Part shown: positions 1-8,332 of the stretch, one piece after another
Layout of the letters: every line of letters starts with the position of its first letter
Numbering within the stretch: the stretch's first letter is position 1
Source: Anthropogastromicrobium sp052273485
GTDB taxonomy: Bacteria; Bacillota; Clostridia; Lachnospirales; Lachnospiraceae
Length of the DNA: 64,000 nucleotides
Assembly: GCA_052273485.1 (NCBI GenBank)
Contig: DAVZID010000003.1
Coordinates: forward strand, 1 to 64,000
Direction: 5' to 3'
Notes under the pieces: generated by a model
Databases searched by the model: none
The model's input: the letters and a program-made list of their open reading frames with translations, nothing else
What the model was told of the DNA's origin: nothing
Made by a program: the position numbers and the translations under genes

Positions 1-87
1 GGCTTTTTAAGAAATCTTCAGGGTTGGTTATACTGTTCAATTATCAAGGTTCTTTCTATCTCTCAGTCTCAGCCGAGCGACTTTATT
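1..87 (-). other. rRNA operon leader (5' part only)
   Basis: Read leftwards, this stretch follows the P2 promoter and contains a GA-rich run and then TTGATAATTGAACAGTAT. That resembles the leader and spacer sequences that precede or separate rRNA genes in Firmicutes. No mature 16S sequence falls inside the window, so the rRNA genes themselves are inferred to start just beyond position 1. The tandem strong promoters upstream support this. Confidence 0.6.
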
Positions 88-116
88 ATTTTATCACAGT
101 TTCAAGCATTTGTCAA
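88..116 (-). promoter_or_regulatory. rrn promoter P2
   Basis: On the minus strand TTGACA (116-111) is followed by exactly 17 bp and TAAAAT (93-88). A perfect -35, a near-consensus -10, optimal spacing and a second promoter about 146 bp upstream are typical of rRNA operons. It points out of the left edge. Confidence 0.8.
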
Positions 117-230
117 CAACTTTTTTCAACTTTTTATTTTCATTTTGAAGAGTTGTTTTTTTATCTAATCAATTCTTCAAATTGTTTTTAAGTTGTCATT
201 GTTGTGTCGCTGTTGTTCGCTGCAACGTTG

Positions 231-262
231 ATTATAATACCACTACTCTTCCAGAATGTCAA
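231..262 (-). promoter_or_regulatory. rrn promoter P1
   Basis: On the minus strand TTGACA (262-257) is followed by 17 bp and TATTAT (239-234). An overlapping TATAAT (236-231) lies 20 bp away. It is the upstream member of a tandem pair with P2, in AT-rich DNA with T-runs. Confidence 0.75.
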
Positions 263-300
263 CCACTTTTTTCAAAAAGTTTCATTTTTTTCTTTTCTTA

Positions 301-329
301 TTGTTTTTTCCTCTAAAACCGCCTATAAT
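301..329 (+). promoter_or_regulatory. promoter of the Cof-type phosphatase gene
   Basis: TTGTTT (301-306), a 17-bp spacer and a perfect TATAAT (324-329) lie 55 bp before the start codon at 384. It diverges from the rRNA promoters. Confidence 0.55.
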
Positions 330-383
330 CTTCCTTAGAACACAATTATAGTGTGTTTTCATAATGAAAGGATATTAATTTAC

Positions 384-1175
384 ATGAAGCAAAAAATAGT
401 TTTCTTTGATATTGATGGCACCCTGATCACAGAAGATGGCAACCAAACGCTCCCAGAAAGCACGGTATATGCCATTCAGGAATTACGCCGCCGGGGTCAT
501 CTTGCTTTTATCAACTCTGGTCGTACCTTATTTAATGTAATCGAGCAGCCGTACATTCTTCGAATCGGTTTTGACGGCTATGTATGTGCCTGCGGCGCGC
601 ATATCTTATATCGCGGTGAACATCTGCTTGCTGCTACCGTTCCAAAAGAAGCTCACGACGCTGTTGTCAATGCGGCACGTCAATACCATATGGAATTAAT
701 GCTTGAGGGACCTGACAACTTCTATTTTGATTTGTCTATGCCAATGAATGCTTCCAGACAATCTCTTTATGATCGTTTTCCACATCACAGAGAAAATATC
801 GATGTAAAAAACAAATGCTTTAACAAATTTGTCACATGGGAGACGCCTGAAAGTGATACCGATGCCTTTGTAAAGGCCGTGTCTCCATGGTTTACCTATA
901 TCAATCGAGGCGGTGGATTTGGTGAATTTTGCATGCATCCTTACAGCAAAGCAACCGGCATCCAATTTCTTGCCGATCGTTTTGGACTGTCGCTTGATGA
1001 TTGTTATGTAATTGGAGACTCTATGAATGATTTACCAATGTTGGATTATGTACAGCATAGCATTTTAATGGGGAACGGAACACCATCACTTCGCTCTCAT
1101 GTTGAATACGTCACTACCGATATTCTCGATGATGGCATTGAGAATGCATTGGTTCACTACAATCTTATTCCATAA
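384..1175 (+). CDS. Cof-type HAD-IIB family phosphatase
   Basis: Cytoplasmic haloacid-dehalogenase hydrolase, probably acting on a phosphosugar or related metabolite; the substrate cannot be read from sequence. Motif I FFDIDGTLI is at the N-terminus, with the nucleophile Asp and the acid/base Asp two residues later. The C-terminal motif IV is GDSMNDLPML, typical of Cof/YidA-type proteins, with the C2 cap between them. About 263 residues, the usual length. I chose ATG 384 rather than the in-frame ATG at 351 because AAAGGA (367-372) precedes it and the protein then starts directly at the HAD core. It is monocistronic between its own promoter and the terminator at 1191-1234. Confidence 0.88.
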   Translation: MKQKIVFFDIDGTLITEDGNQTLPESTVYAIQELRRRGHLAFINSGRTLFNVIEQPYILRIGFDGYVCACGAHILYRGEHLLAATVPKEAHDAVVNAARQYHMELMLEGPDNFYFDLSMPMNASRQSLYDRFPHHRENIDVKNKCFNKFVTWETPESDTDAFVKAVSPWFTYINRGGGFGEFCMHPYSKATGIQFLADRFGLSLDDCYVIGDSMNDLPMLDYVQHSILMGNGTPSLRSHVEYVTTDILDDGIENALVHYNLIP

Positions 1176-1190
1176 AGCAGTTATGAGGCA

Positions 1191-1234
1191 AAAAAAAGTC
1201 CCGGAAGACACAACTTTCCGGGATTATTTTTAAT
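1191..1234. terminator. bidirectional intrinsic terminator
   Basis: Perfect 8-bp stem TCCCGGAA (1199-1206) / TTCCGGGA (1216-1223), flanked by seven A on the left and TTATTTTT on the right. It can end both the plus-strand phosphatase gene and the minus-strand operon ending at 1301. Confidence 0.8.
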
Positions 1235-1237
1235 CTG

Positions 1238-1296
1238 TAGTGGGAGCCGACAAAACAAGCGTCAAGGTACCCTTCATAAAACTTCCGGGGCGCGCA
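1238..1296 (+). repeat. dispersed intergenic repeat, truncated copy C (module 2)
   Basis: Contains GGGAGCCGACAAAACA and then CCTTCATAAAACTTCCGGGG. These match the second module of the larger copies near 19.6 kb and 36.0 kb (GTCGACAAA, CACTTCG, TTCGTAAA, CTTCCGGG). It sits between the ends of two convergent transcription units. Confidence 0.55.
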
Positions 1297-1300
1297 GCAA

Positions 1301-1729
1301 TTACAAAAGCAGCTTATCCAACATCGTCCCATCCCAAAGAAGAATGTTTAACTCATTGGCAAGCGTCACCGCATTCTTTGTAAATCGACTATTCGTCATC
1401 ACAACGCCAACCATGCAATGATAGAAATCACGTCCACTGTAAATTTCCTGTACGGCGCGCACACCGACCGGATTGCTATAATATTTACACTGAAACGCCC
1501 AACGCACGCCATCCTTCTCCGCGAAAATGTCAACTCCATAATCGCCTGTTGTCGGTGTCAATTCCACATTTTCGTATCCTTTTGCTGACAAAATCTGTGT
1601 ACACAATACCTCAAATTCCAGTCCATCCTGTGCTGGCTGATATCGGTGAATTTTTCTGCGAAGGAAAAAGCCAATCACCATGACCAGCACAAACGCAGCT
1701 ACAACAGCAGCTACGTATACATATTCCAT
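1301..1729 (-). CDS. membrane-anchored Mrr-like restriction endonuclease domain protein
   Basis: A small protein (about 142 residues) with one N-terminal transmembrane helix (VAAVVAAFVLVMVIGFF), then an Mrr_cat/PD-(D/E)XK nuclease-like domain. The domain shows FEVLCTQIL, the GDYGVDI block with its metal-binding Asp, and the FQCKYY block with the Q-x-K catalytic motif. Such proteins are annotated as restriction-endonuclease family; the substrate is unknown. The start at 1729 is preferred over an in-frame GTG at 1744: it follows the nrdG stop by 2 bp and has GGAAGG upstream. It is the last gene of the operon that includes GGDEF and nrdG. A defence role is possible but only inferred. Confidence 0.75.
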   Translation of the reverse strand: MEYVYVAAVVAAFVLVMVIGFFLRRKIHRYQPAQDGLEFEVLCTQILSAKGYENVELTPTTGDYGVDIFAEKDGVRWAFQCKYYSNPVGVRAVQEIYSGRDFYHCMVGVVMTNSRFTKNAVTLANELNILLWDGTMLDKLLL

Positions 1730-1731
1730 CT

Positions 1732-2253
1732 TTAACCCTTCCACAAGACAACTTCTCCTGTCTGTAAGGTTTTCGGAACATCAATCAAACGCTGGTTCTC
1801 CGAACCACGAAACTGAAGCGAAATATTCTTGCGCGCTTCAATAAACGGTCCATCGACACAGACGTCAATCAGTGACAAAATTTCCTTTGTTTCTGGGCAT
1901 TGCTCGCTCATCCAACCGCAGACATCTTTTTCCCAAACGTAACCGGTATAGCACCAGATGTCCTTTCCTGGGCAATTTTTTCGCACCTTGCGAAGTAAGC
2001 TTAATACGCCAGCCTGATTTTGCGGGTCAAGTGGCTCTCCACCTAGAAGTGTCAGTCCACGAATAAAATTGTTGTTTAATTTCTCTACGATGGAGTCCTC
2101 CACTGCCTCATCAAACACATTTCCATAGTTGAAATCCCATGCAATCTCATTAAAACAATTCCGACAATGGTGCCTGCAACCGCTGACAAAAAGTGTAATG
2201 CGCACACCAGGGCCATTTGCAATGTCATATTCTTTTATCTCTGCATAATTCAT
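1732..2253 (-). CDS. nrdG: anaerobic ribonucleoside-triphosphate reductase activating protein
   Basis: Radical SAM activase that installs the glycyl radical on class III ribonucleotide reductase under anaerobic conditions. The Cys-x3-Cys-x2-Cys cluster motif is visible as CRHHCRNC near residue 26, followed by a GGEPLDPQN glycine-rich SAM-binding segment. About 173 residues, as usual for NrdG. The ATG at 2253 overlaps the stop of the GGDEF gene (TAATG) and has AAAGGAGGGG upstream, so a longer in-frame start at 2298 is not used. The partner nrdD is not in this window, which is unusual because the two are often adjacent. Confidence 0.9.
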   Translation of the reverse strand: MNYAEIKEYDIANGPGVRITLFVSGCRHHCRNCFNEIAWDFNYGNVFDEAVEDSIVEKLNNNFIRGLTLLGGEPLDPQNQAGVLSLLRKVRKNCPGKDIWCYTGYVWEKDVCGWMSEQCPETKEILSLIDVCVDGPFIEARKNISLQFRGSENQRLIDVPKTLQTGEVVLWKG

Positions 2254-3809
2254 TACAGCCCCTCCTTTAACAAACGAATATGGTTTTCTTTCTTGCACAG
2301 ATACATTCGGTGATCCGCCTCGCGAATCATCGCATAAATATCACCTGGCATCTCGCTAAATTCTACTACACCATAGGAAAAGCTAATGCGGCGCGGGTTC
2401 TCTCCAATCATAAATACGATCGGATTGTTCTTCAAAAGTTCATCCATCAGTACTTCCATTTTAATTTTGCTGCGATTGGATAACACAATAAACTCATCTC
2501 CCGCATAACGATACAAAATTTCATTCTCGCCAAGTGCATTCTCAAGCATTCTGGCAAATTGCACCAGATACTGATCGCCACTGCTATGTCCATATTTGTC
2601 ATTGATCTCCTTTAAATGATCCAGATCAAAGAAAACCAATACACCTTCTGGATGATCCCCCAAATAACGACTTCCTTCTCGCTCAAATGTACCACGATTG
2701 CGGCATCCCGTTAACGCATCCTTCGCCATCAACTTTCTAAGGCGAACCAGTCTAAGCTCCTCTTGTGTCAGCGAACGAACCATCGCGCTATAGCTTTCCT
2801 GTTCCTGCTCTAGCACTTCAATATAGCGCTGCTCTAGCTGTGTATGCTCCTCCTGCAGCCTTGGTTCCTGCAGCCATACAGATGCCTGAAGCATCAAGCG
2901 ATAGATTGGACTGGTATTTCCGGTAAACAGCTCAGATGTTGCAAGAAATCTTCCAATTTCAATTACTTCCTGATACCGTTTTTTTAGAAGCAGTGCTGCA
3001 AGAAACTCGTTAAAATAGCGAACGCAAAATGAAATTCCACTCTGTGCAATATTTTCCGACTTTAGCCGACCAATATAATGTACAAAACTATCTGCAATAT
3101 CCTCTGCCTGCGGTTCCATATGTAAGCGCAGATACAGACAAGTAAATTCTTTTTGGATCTCAAAAAATGCCTTTTGATCGTCTGGAACCTTCGTTTTTAT
3201 CATCTCTCCCAGTGCCTGCGCCGCACGCGCTGCCTCCTCAAACTGACCCAGTCCAATTTTAATATATACGAGACTATCCAGATAGACAAGTTCATTGATC
3301 GTATCGCTTTCCCAAAATGGTATATCCGGTCCGGCAGGATCCTCTCTTGTCACCTCAATCATTTTTTCCAGGTACTGCAATGCTTCCTCAAACAAATTGC
3401 TCTCCGTAAATGCCACCACAATACTGTTGTAGACGGATTTCAGATTATTTCGATCTGCATAACCCGATTCCGCATACTTTAATCCATATTCTACAATTTT
3501 CGGCTGAAAACCTGTCACAAAGTACAGACGCATTAGTGCCAGATAATACAAAGCCTGATCTGCTGAGTTCTGGCAAACTTCCAACAGTTTCTGACACAAC
3601 TCAATCAGCTCCAATACACTTTCACGGTAGCTACATGCAAAGACGCCATAGCTGGTAAAATACACAGCCTTACTATAATTTGCTCGCCAGCTTTTTGTTT
3701 TCAGGCTCTGTCGATATTCCTGCTCCAATGCGTGTATGCAATCTGCCGCATCCTGTGCGCTCCACGTACCAGAGCCTACCTTCTTTTTTAATTCTTCTGC
3801 CTCAACCAT
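2253..3809 (-). CDS. diguanylate cyclase with N-terminal TPR-like region
   Basis: Residues about 1-345 are helical, TPR-like repeats with no membrane segment or signal peptide. Residues about 360-518 are a GGDEF domain with LVFFDLDHLKEINDKYGH and the active-site loop RYAGDEFIVL. The loop is A-GDEF rather than G-GDEF, a variant still found in active cyclases. It would make cyclic di-GMP from two GTP, probably controlled through the TPR part. The start is well supported by GGAAGGAGG. The stop overlaps the nrdG start, so the two are translationally coupled. Confidence 0.85.
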   Translation of the reverse strand: MVEAEELKKKVGSGTWSAQDAADCIHALEQEYRQSLKTKSWRANYSKAVYFTSYGVFACSYRESVLELIELCQKLLEVCQNSADQALYYLALMRLYFVTGFQPKIVEYGLKYAESGYADRNNLKSVYNSIVVAFTESNLFEEALQYLEKMIEVTREDPAGPDIPFWESDTINELVYLDSLVYIKIGLGQFEEAARAAQALGEMIKTKVPDDQKAFFEIQKEFTCLYLRLHMEPQAEDIADSFVHYIGRLKSENIAQSGISFCVRYFNEFLAALLLKKRYQEVIEIGRFLATSELFTGNTSPIYRLMLQASVWLQEPRLQEEHTQLEQRYIEVLEQEQESYSAMVRSLTQEELRLVRLRKLMAKDALTGCRNRGTFEREGSRYLGDHPEGVLVFFDLDHLKEINDKYGHSSGDQYLVQFARMLENALGENEILYRYAGDEFIVLSNRSKIKMEVLMDELLKNNPIVFMIGENPRRISFSYGVVEFSEMPGDIYAMIREADHRMYLCKKENHIRLLKEGL

Positions 3810-3875
3810 GTCGTCTTCCTCCTTCCAATAAGCAGCCTTTTTTAATAACCACGGTAGCTTTTTCGCAGTTTTTTC

Positions 3876-4652
3876 TTACAGCGACAGCTTTTTTTCCAAA
3901 AGCCATGTCGTAAAGATCATACATATGGCAAGCTCGATCAAATTTGTCAGTGCATATGGCCACGATTGAAAAAGCAATTGAACAAAATTAACAGTATCAT
4001 CATATATCATTGGATGTACCTTCTCAATTGCATTCTGAATCTTAGACTGCGCAAACATACCCGCAACAAAAAAGGCAATCGTCACGATCAGCTTCAATTT
4101 ACTGCTCTGCAGCAGCGTTGCCGCCAACGTAATGCAAAAATACAGCATTGCCACCGTGGAAAATACCGATAGCAAAAATACAATACTGCCAAACAGCGCA
4201 GAGGATGCCAACTGCGCCGTGTTGATTCCGATGCTCTTCATTGCTTCGGAAATCATCTCCCCCATGCTCTTATATTCACTATAATGATCTACGAATAAAG
4301 ACAAGTCGAGCCAGCCAATTGCACCAAGCGCGCCAGCCAAAATGATACCAAGTACCAGCACCGTCAGCATCTTCGATAAAATAATTCCCAATGAACTCAC
4401 AGGCGTCATAAACACCAGATAACTCGTTTTCGAATTGATTTCTCTATAATAGTTGGTAATTGCAAAAATAAATACAGCAAAATAACAAACCACTGCATAA
4501 ATCACCAACAACATTGCCCAGGTAATTGCCGTCTCCTGCTTGTCGCTTTGAATTCCAAACAAAACGCCGATCTCTAGCGCAGCCAATCCTGCCAGAAGAA
4601 CAAGCAATGCGGTTCGATTCTTGCGAAGCTCATATTTTGATAAGCGAAACAT
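3876..4652 (-). CDS. ABC-2 type transporter permease
   Basis: About 258 residues with six hydrophobic segments (for example ALLVLLAGLAALEIGVLFGI and AMLLVIYAVVCYFAVFIFAI) in the ABC-2 permease arrangement. It starts 18 bp after the stop of the ATPase gene and has GGAGAGGAG upstream. With the ATPase it probably forms a small exporter. Such pairs often move peptides, lipids or antimicrobials, but the substrate is not readable here. Confidence 0.8.
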   Translation of the reverse strand: MFRLSKYELRKNRTALLVLLAGLAALEIGVLFGIQSDKQETAITWAMLLVIYAVVCYFAVFIFAITNYYREINSKTSYLVFMTPVSSLGIILSKMLTVLVLGIILAGALGAIGWLDLSLFVDHYSEYKSMGEMISEAMKSIGINTAQLASSALFGSIVFLLSVFSTVAMLYFCITLAATLLQSSKLKLIVTIAFFVAGMFAQSKIQNAIEKVHPMIYDDTVNFVQLLFQSWPYALTNLIELAICMIFTTWLLEKKLSL

Positions 4653-4670
4653 CTCTTCTCCTCTCCAGCC

Positions 4671-5378
4671 TTACATCACGCAATCACTGTACACTTCCTT
4701 GTAAAGCTCTGTCATCGTCTTTCCATGGTTCTGTGTCAGCTCACTCACCTTGCCACTCATGACAAGACCACCATTTTTCATAAATACGGCATAGTCTGTC
4801 ATGCGCTCTAAATCATCGACCAAATGACTCGATACCAGAAAGGTCTTCTTTGGCGAGCAATGCTTTTCAATGCATTCCAAAATCTGATCACGCGCAATAA
4901 TATCGATTCCATTTAACGGCTCATCCAACATAATTAAGCGCGCATCACGCGAAAGTGCGAGTGCTACCTTGCCCTTTGCCATCATACCAGAGGACATTTT
5001 CGCGATTTTCATCTTCGGTGTAAGCGAAAACTGATCGAGAAGCTGATTGTAGACGTCCGGCTGAAAATCCTCATAAAAATCGGCAAAATAATGACCGGCA
5101 TCCTTCCACGTCATATAGGAATAAAAGTACGATTCCGTCGGCATGTATACGGTATGCGCCTTACTCGCTTTTCCTACGGGCTCGCCATCAATAAAAAGTT
5201 CGCCGCTGCTCGGATGAATCAGTCCCGCCGCCATCTTCATAAACGTGCTCTTTCCGCTTCCATTTGGACCTAAAAGCGCATAGACACGACCATGTTCAAT
5301 TTTTAGATTCAGATTGTCTACTGCTTTTTGTGAGCCATATTTTTTTGTAAGCCCACTGCATTCGAGTATCGTTGTCAT
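4671..5378 (-). CDS. ABC transporter ATP-binding protein
   Basis: 235 residues with Walker A GPNGSGKST near residue 37, an atypical signature region KMSSGMMAKGK, Walker B RLIMLDEPLNG and the switch His in LVSSH. It drives the adjacent permease. The ATG overlaps the stop of the upstream AI-2E-type gene (ATGA), with AAAGGAGC as ribosome-binding site. The signature is SSGMMAKGK rather than the usual LSGGQ, as is common in small ABC-2 exporters of the YtrB/BcrA kind. Confidence 0.88.
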   Translation of the reverse strand: MTTILECSGLTKKYGSQKAVDNLNLKIEHGRVYALLGPNGSGKSTFMKMAAGLIHPSSGELFIDGEPVGKASKAHTVYMPTESYFYSYMTWKDAGHYFADFYEDFQPDVYNQLLDQFSLTPKMKIAKMSSGMMAKGKVALALSRDARLIMLDEPLNGIDIIARDQILECIEKHCSPKKTFLVSSHLVDDLERMTDYAVFMKNGGLVMSGKVSELTQNHGKTMTELYKEVYSDCVM

Positions 5379-6739
5379 TTCTGCTCCTTTCCAATATCCC
5401 TTGGCTCAGCATTTCCACTATCATTTTCTTTTTCCTTAACCGCATCCGAAGTGGTTTCTTGATTTGTTTGCTTCATTGTTTCTTCCAATGCCTCTTCCTC
5501 TGTCCAAAGCTTCTCCTGCCGCGGCGTCTTTTTTATCTTCTTTATATATTGCTCGTCATACGCCTCCAGCATATCTTCTCTTTGGTTGCGATGAAGCCCT
5601 CTCATAACAAGTCTCGTGATAATATCATAGACTACCGCAAAGAACGGCACACCGATAATCATACCGACAAAACCCCAAAGTCCACCGAAAAACAGGATGG
5701 AAAATAATACCCAAAAGCTTGATAAGCCCGTGGAGTTACCAAGAATCTTCGGTCCAATGATATTTCCATCGATCTGCTGTAGAATGATAATAAAAATTAG
5801 AAAATAAACTGCATGCAGTGGATTTTCAAGTAGCAGCCACAACGTAGACGGAATCGCTCCAATATACGGGCCAAAGAATGGAATGATATTGGTCACACCG
5901 ACTACGACACTGACCAGTAATGCCGACTTGATCCCCATCAGATAGGTACAAACAAAGCAGATAACTCCAATGATCAGAGAATCCAGCAGCTTTCCCATCA
6001 AAAAGCCACTGAACATCTTATCTGCATAAATGATCTCATCCTCAACCAGCTTTGCCCATTTTTCTTTCAGAATGCTAAAAAGAATCAATCTTCCCTGTGC
6101 CAAGAAACGTCTGCGTCCGGCAAGAAGATAGATGGATACGATCAATCCTAAGAATGCATTCTTTAAAAAACCAACAATATTGACTACCTGAATGCTAAGA
6201 CCATTGAAGATCGTCTGAAGCATCGGCGTCAGATCTGTCTTTAACCACTCTCTCAAGCGAGTTGACAGCTCTGCATATAAACCATCCCAACTCTGCTGCA
6301 TAGTCGGATATTTTTCTAATAGATCATGAAGCCATGTATTCGCATTGTCCAACTGATCTGGCAATACACTAATCAGAGACATCACGCTCGTTACCAACTG
6401 TGGAATCACCAACATAAACAGTGCAATTACAATTGTCAATGCTAGAATTTCGCAAAATGTAATTGCAAGTGCCGCTGCAATGCCCTGTGCATGTTTGATA
6501 TTCGCCCGCTCAAGCAGCTGTCTTAAATGACGTTCCCACCAACGGCAGGTTGGACGAAGGACATAGGCAATCACGAATCCATAGATGAATGGCTCCAGAA
6601 TACCGATCAGATCTTTGAAAAATGCTCCGAACCCTCGAATTCGATAAAATAAAAAGAAGCAAACCATACCGATCAACAGGATGGTTACTCCCGTGACTGC
6701 GAGTTTAAAATACCGTTCATTTTCCTTTTTCCTTAGCAC
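5375..6739 (-). CDS. AI-2E family transporter
   Basis: Polytopic membrane protein of the AI-2E (PF01594) family, with about eight hydrophobic segments and the conserved C-terminal region GGLWGFVGMIIGVPFFAVVY. Its soluble tail of about 90 residues is charged. Family members include TqsA-type exporters and sodium/proton antiporters, so the substrate is uncertain. I place the start at the GTG at 6739 because GGAGG sits 7 bp upstream; the longer ATG-started frame from 6820 has no such site. It is first in an operon with the ABC pair, behind the promoter at 6861-6889 and two palindromes. Confidence 0.82.
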   Translation of the reverse strand: MLRKKENERYFKLAVTGVTILLIGMVCFFLFYRIRGFGAFFKDLIGILEPFIYGFVIAYVLRPTCRWWERHLRQLLERANIKHAQGIAAALAITFCEILALTIVIALFMLVIPQLVTSVMSLISVLPDQLDNANTWLHDLLEKYPTMQQSWDGLYAELSTRLREWLKTDLTPMLQTIFNGLSIQVVNIVGFLKNAFLGLIVSIYLLAGRRRFLAQGRLILFSILKEKWAKLVEDEIIYADKMFSGFLMGKLLDSLIIGVICFVCTYLMGIKSALLVSVVVGVTNIIPFFGPYIGAIPSTLWLLLENPLHAVYFLIFIIILQQIDGNIIGPKILGNSTGLSSFWVLFSILFFGGLWGFVGMIIGVPFFAVVYDIITRLVMRGLHRNQREDMLEAYDEQYIKKIKKTPRQEKLWTEEEALEETMKQTNQETTSDAVKEKENDSGNAEPRDIGKEQK

Positions 6740-6781
6740 ACCGTTACCTCCAACTATTATTTGTCCCCCTGCTTGTATCAT

Positions 6782-6796
6782 TACAATGACATTGTA
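6782..6796. promoter_or_regulatory. palindromic operator-like site 1
   Basis: Perfect inverted repeat TACAAT-GAC-ATTGTA, in the untranslated region between the promoter and the GTG start of the AI-2E-type gene. It has identical arms to the site at 6833-6847, with centres 51 bp apart. It looks like a repressor site; no regulator gene is visible nearby. Confidence 0.5.
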
Positions 6797-6832
6797 TCTT
6801 GGCAATTTACTATCAAGCAACTATCAATCTAA

Positions 6833-6847
6833 TACAATACGATTGTA
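6833..6847. promoter_or_regulatory. palindromic operator-like site 2
   Basis: Perfect inverted repeat TACAAT-ACG-ATTGTA, starting about 14 bp downstream of the -10 of the AI-2E operon promoter. A bound protein would therefore block early elongation. It pairs with the identical-arm site at 6782-6796. Confidence 0.5.
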
Positions 6848-6860
6848 ATTTTCTGCTGTT

Positions 6861-6889
6861 ATTGTACACTTTTACGTGTTTAAAGTCAA
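6861..6889 (-). promoter_or_regulatory. promoter of the AI-2E / ABC / GGDEF / nrdG operon
   Basis: On the minus strand TTGACT (6889-6884), a 17-bp spacer and TACAAT (6866-6861). It diverges from the promoter at 6922-6950. Confidence 0.7.
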
Positions 6890-6921
6890 GCAAAGCTCTA
6901 ATCCGAGATACAATTCTCAAT

Positions 6922-6950
6922 TTGACTTCTATCCTCGTTTATGATATACT
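6922..6950 (+). promoter_or_regulatory. promoter of the YprB-like gene
   Basis: TTGACT (6922-6927), a 17-bp spacer and TATACT (6945-6950), with an extended -10 (TGA directly before it). About 70 bp before the start codon at 7023. Confidence 0.75.
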
Positions 6951-7022
6951 GTAAGAAATTTTTAATAATTGCTTTAAAAAGTTTTTTGGTCTTGTGACTT
7001 TTTATAAAACGGGGGAATTTCA

Positions 7023-8144
7023 ATGATTGTAATTAGTAAAACATTTTCGATCCCGCAATTTTATGATTCTCATGCAATTGCACCCTTAAAGGATCTTGTT
7101 TTTCTTGATATTGAGACGACAGGGCTGACGCCTGCCACCTCTTCTGTTTACCTGATTGGTGCGGTCTACCACCAGCAGATGGAATGGCATATACGGCAAT
7201 GGTTTTCAGACTCACTCACTTCAGAACAAGAAATCCTTGAGGACTTTTTTTCTTTTATTCGCAATTATCAAGTGGTGGTTTCTTTTAACGGTGAAGCTTT
7301 CGATCTTCCATTTTTAAAGAAATGCGCATCTGCATATGGACTTGATACCGCTGCCTTAGATAATATGCGAAGTTTTGATTTATACCGCCACTTACGTCCT
7401 GTCAAAACAATGCTGCAACTAGAAAATCTAAAGCTTGCTACGCTAGAAAATTATCTGGATATTCCACGTCAGGATCAGGCAACCGGCAAGGAAATGATTA
7501 CTGTTTACAAGGATTACCTTGAAACACGAGACGACCGTCTATATCAAGTTCTTTTGCTGCACAACGAGGAAGACTTGAAAGCAATGCCGCAGATTATGCC
7601 GTTACTATCTTACCTGGATATCTTCCGCAGTGAATGGACACTCGCTGGCTATTCTCTTAGTACAACATCTTCCTCTCTCACGATCGTGGTAGACTGCTCC
7701 GTTAAGGTTCCAGTAGCCGTAACCTGTGAATTGCCGCTTTGTCGCCTTTCCATTCGCGCGAATCAGATCATCGTGGAGATCCGCGCCTTTATGGGTGAAC
7801 TAAAATATTTCTTTGATAACTATAAGGATTATTATTATCTTCCAGGCGAGGATCGCGCTGTCCACAAGAAGGTCGGGCAGTATGTCGATACGGAGCACCG
7901 TGTTCAAGCAACCGCCGCTACCTGCTACACAAAAAAGAACAGTACGTTTCTTCCGCTCTCTCACGAGGACATGTTTGATGTCTATAAGAAGGATTATTCA
8001 TCAAAACAGCTCTTTACAGAATATATCGATGATCCGGATTTTATGCTTGCCTATGCGCACAATATTTTAGAGGACGCACTGCACAGTGCGACTCCTGCCC
8101 CATCTGAAGAGATACAGGAGGCTCCGCCAGAACTGTTTTCGTAG
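7023..8144 (+). CDS. YprB-like RNase H-fold (DEDD) exonuclease domain protein
   Basis: Residues about 20-205 form a DEDD-type 3'-5' exonuclease domain: the FLDIETTGL motif carries Exo I Asp and Glu, VVVSFNGEAFDLPFL is Exo II, and LLLHNEEDLKAM is the C-terminal block. This fits the YprB/RNase H-like (PF13482) family. The rest (about 170 residues) has no domain I recognise. It is probably a cytoplasmic nuclease of unknown substrate. ATG 7023 follows a G-rich ribosome-binding site (CGGGGGAATTTCA). Monocistronic, with a strong promoter and a strong bidirectional terminator. Confidence 0.85.
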   Translation: MIVISKTFSIPQFYDSHAIAPLKDLVFLDIETTGLTPATSSVYLIGAVYHQQMEWHIRQWFSDSLTSEQEILEDFFSFIRNYQVVVSFNGEAFDLPFLKKCASAYGLDTAALDNMRSFDLYRHLRPVKTMLQLENLKLATLENYLDIPRQDQATGKEMITVYKDYLETRDDRLYQVLLLHNEEDLKAMPQIMPLLSYLDIFRSEWTLAGYSLSTTSSSLTIVVDCSVKVPVAVTCELPLCRLSIRANQIIVEIRAFMGELKYFFDNYKDYYYLPGEDRAVHKKVGQYVDTEHRVQATAATCYTKKNSTFLPLSHEDMFDVYKKDYSSKQLFTEYIDDPDFMLAYAHNILEDALHSATPAPSEEIQEAPPELFS

Positions 8145-8211
8145 CTTGTAAAAGGCGCTGAGGTAACGCTTCTTGAAGCACCTCATACCTTTCCAAGTTG
8201 CCTCAAGAAGC

Positions 8212-8254
8212 AAAAGAACCGCCACACAAAAGGATTTGTGTGACGGTTCTTTTT
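8212..8254. terminator. bidirectional intrinsic terminator
   Basis: Long stem AAAAGAACCG-C-CACACAAA / TTTGTGTG-A-CGGTTCTTTT with a 4-nt AGGA loop and A/T flanks. It serves the YprB-like gene from the left and the minus-strand S1 gene from the right. Confidence 0.88.
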
Positions 8255-8332
8255 ATTTTACTTTCTTTCTGAAAGTGATTTTCAATTATCTTGTAATTGT
8301 TAGACTTTCTGAAACTCCTGTATCGGTCAGAA

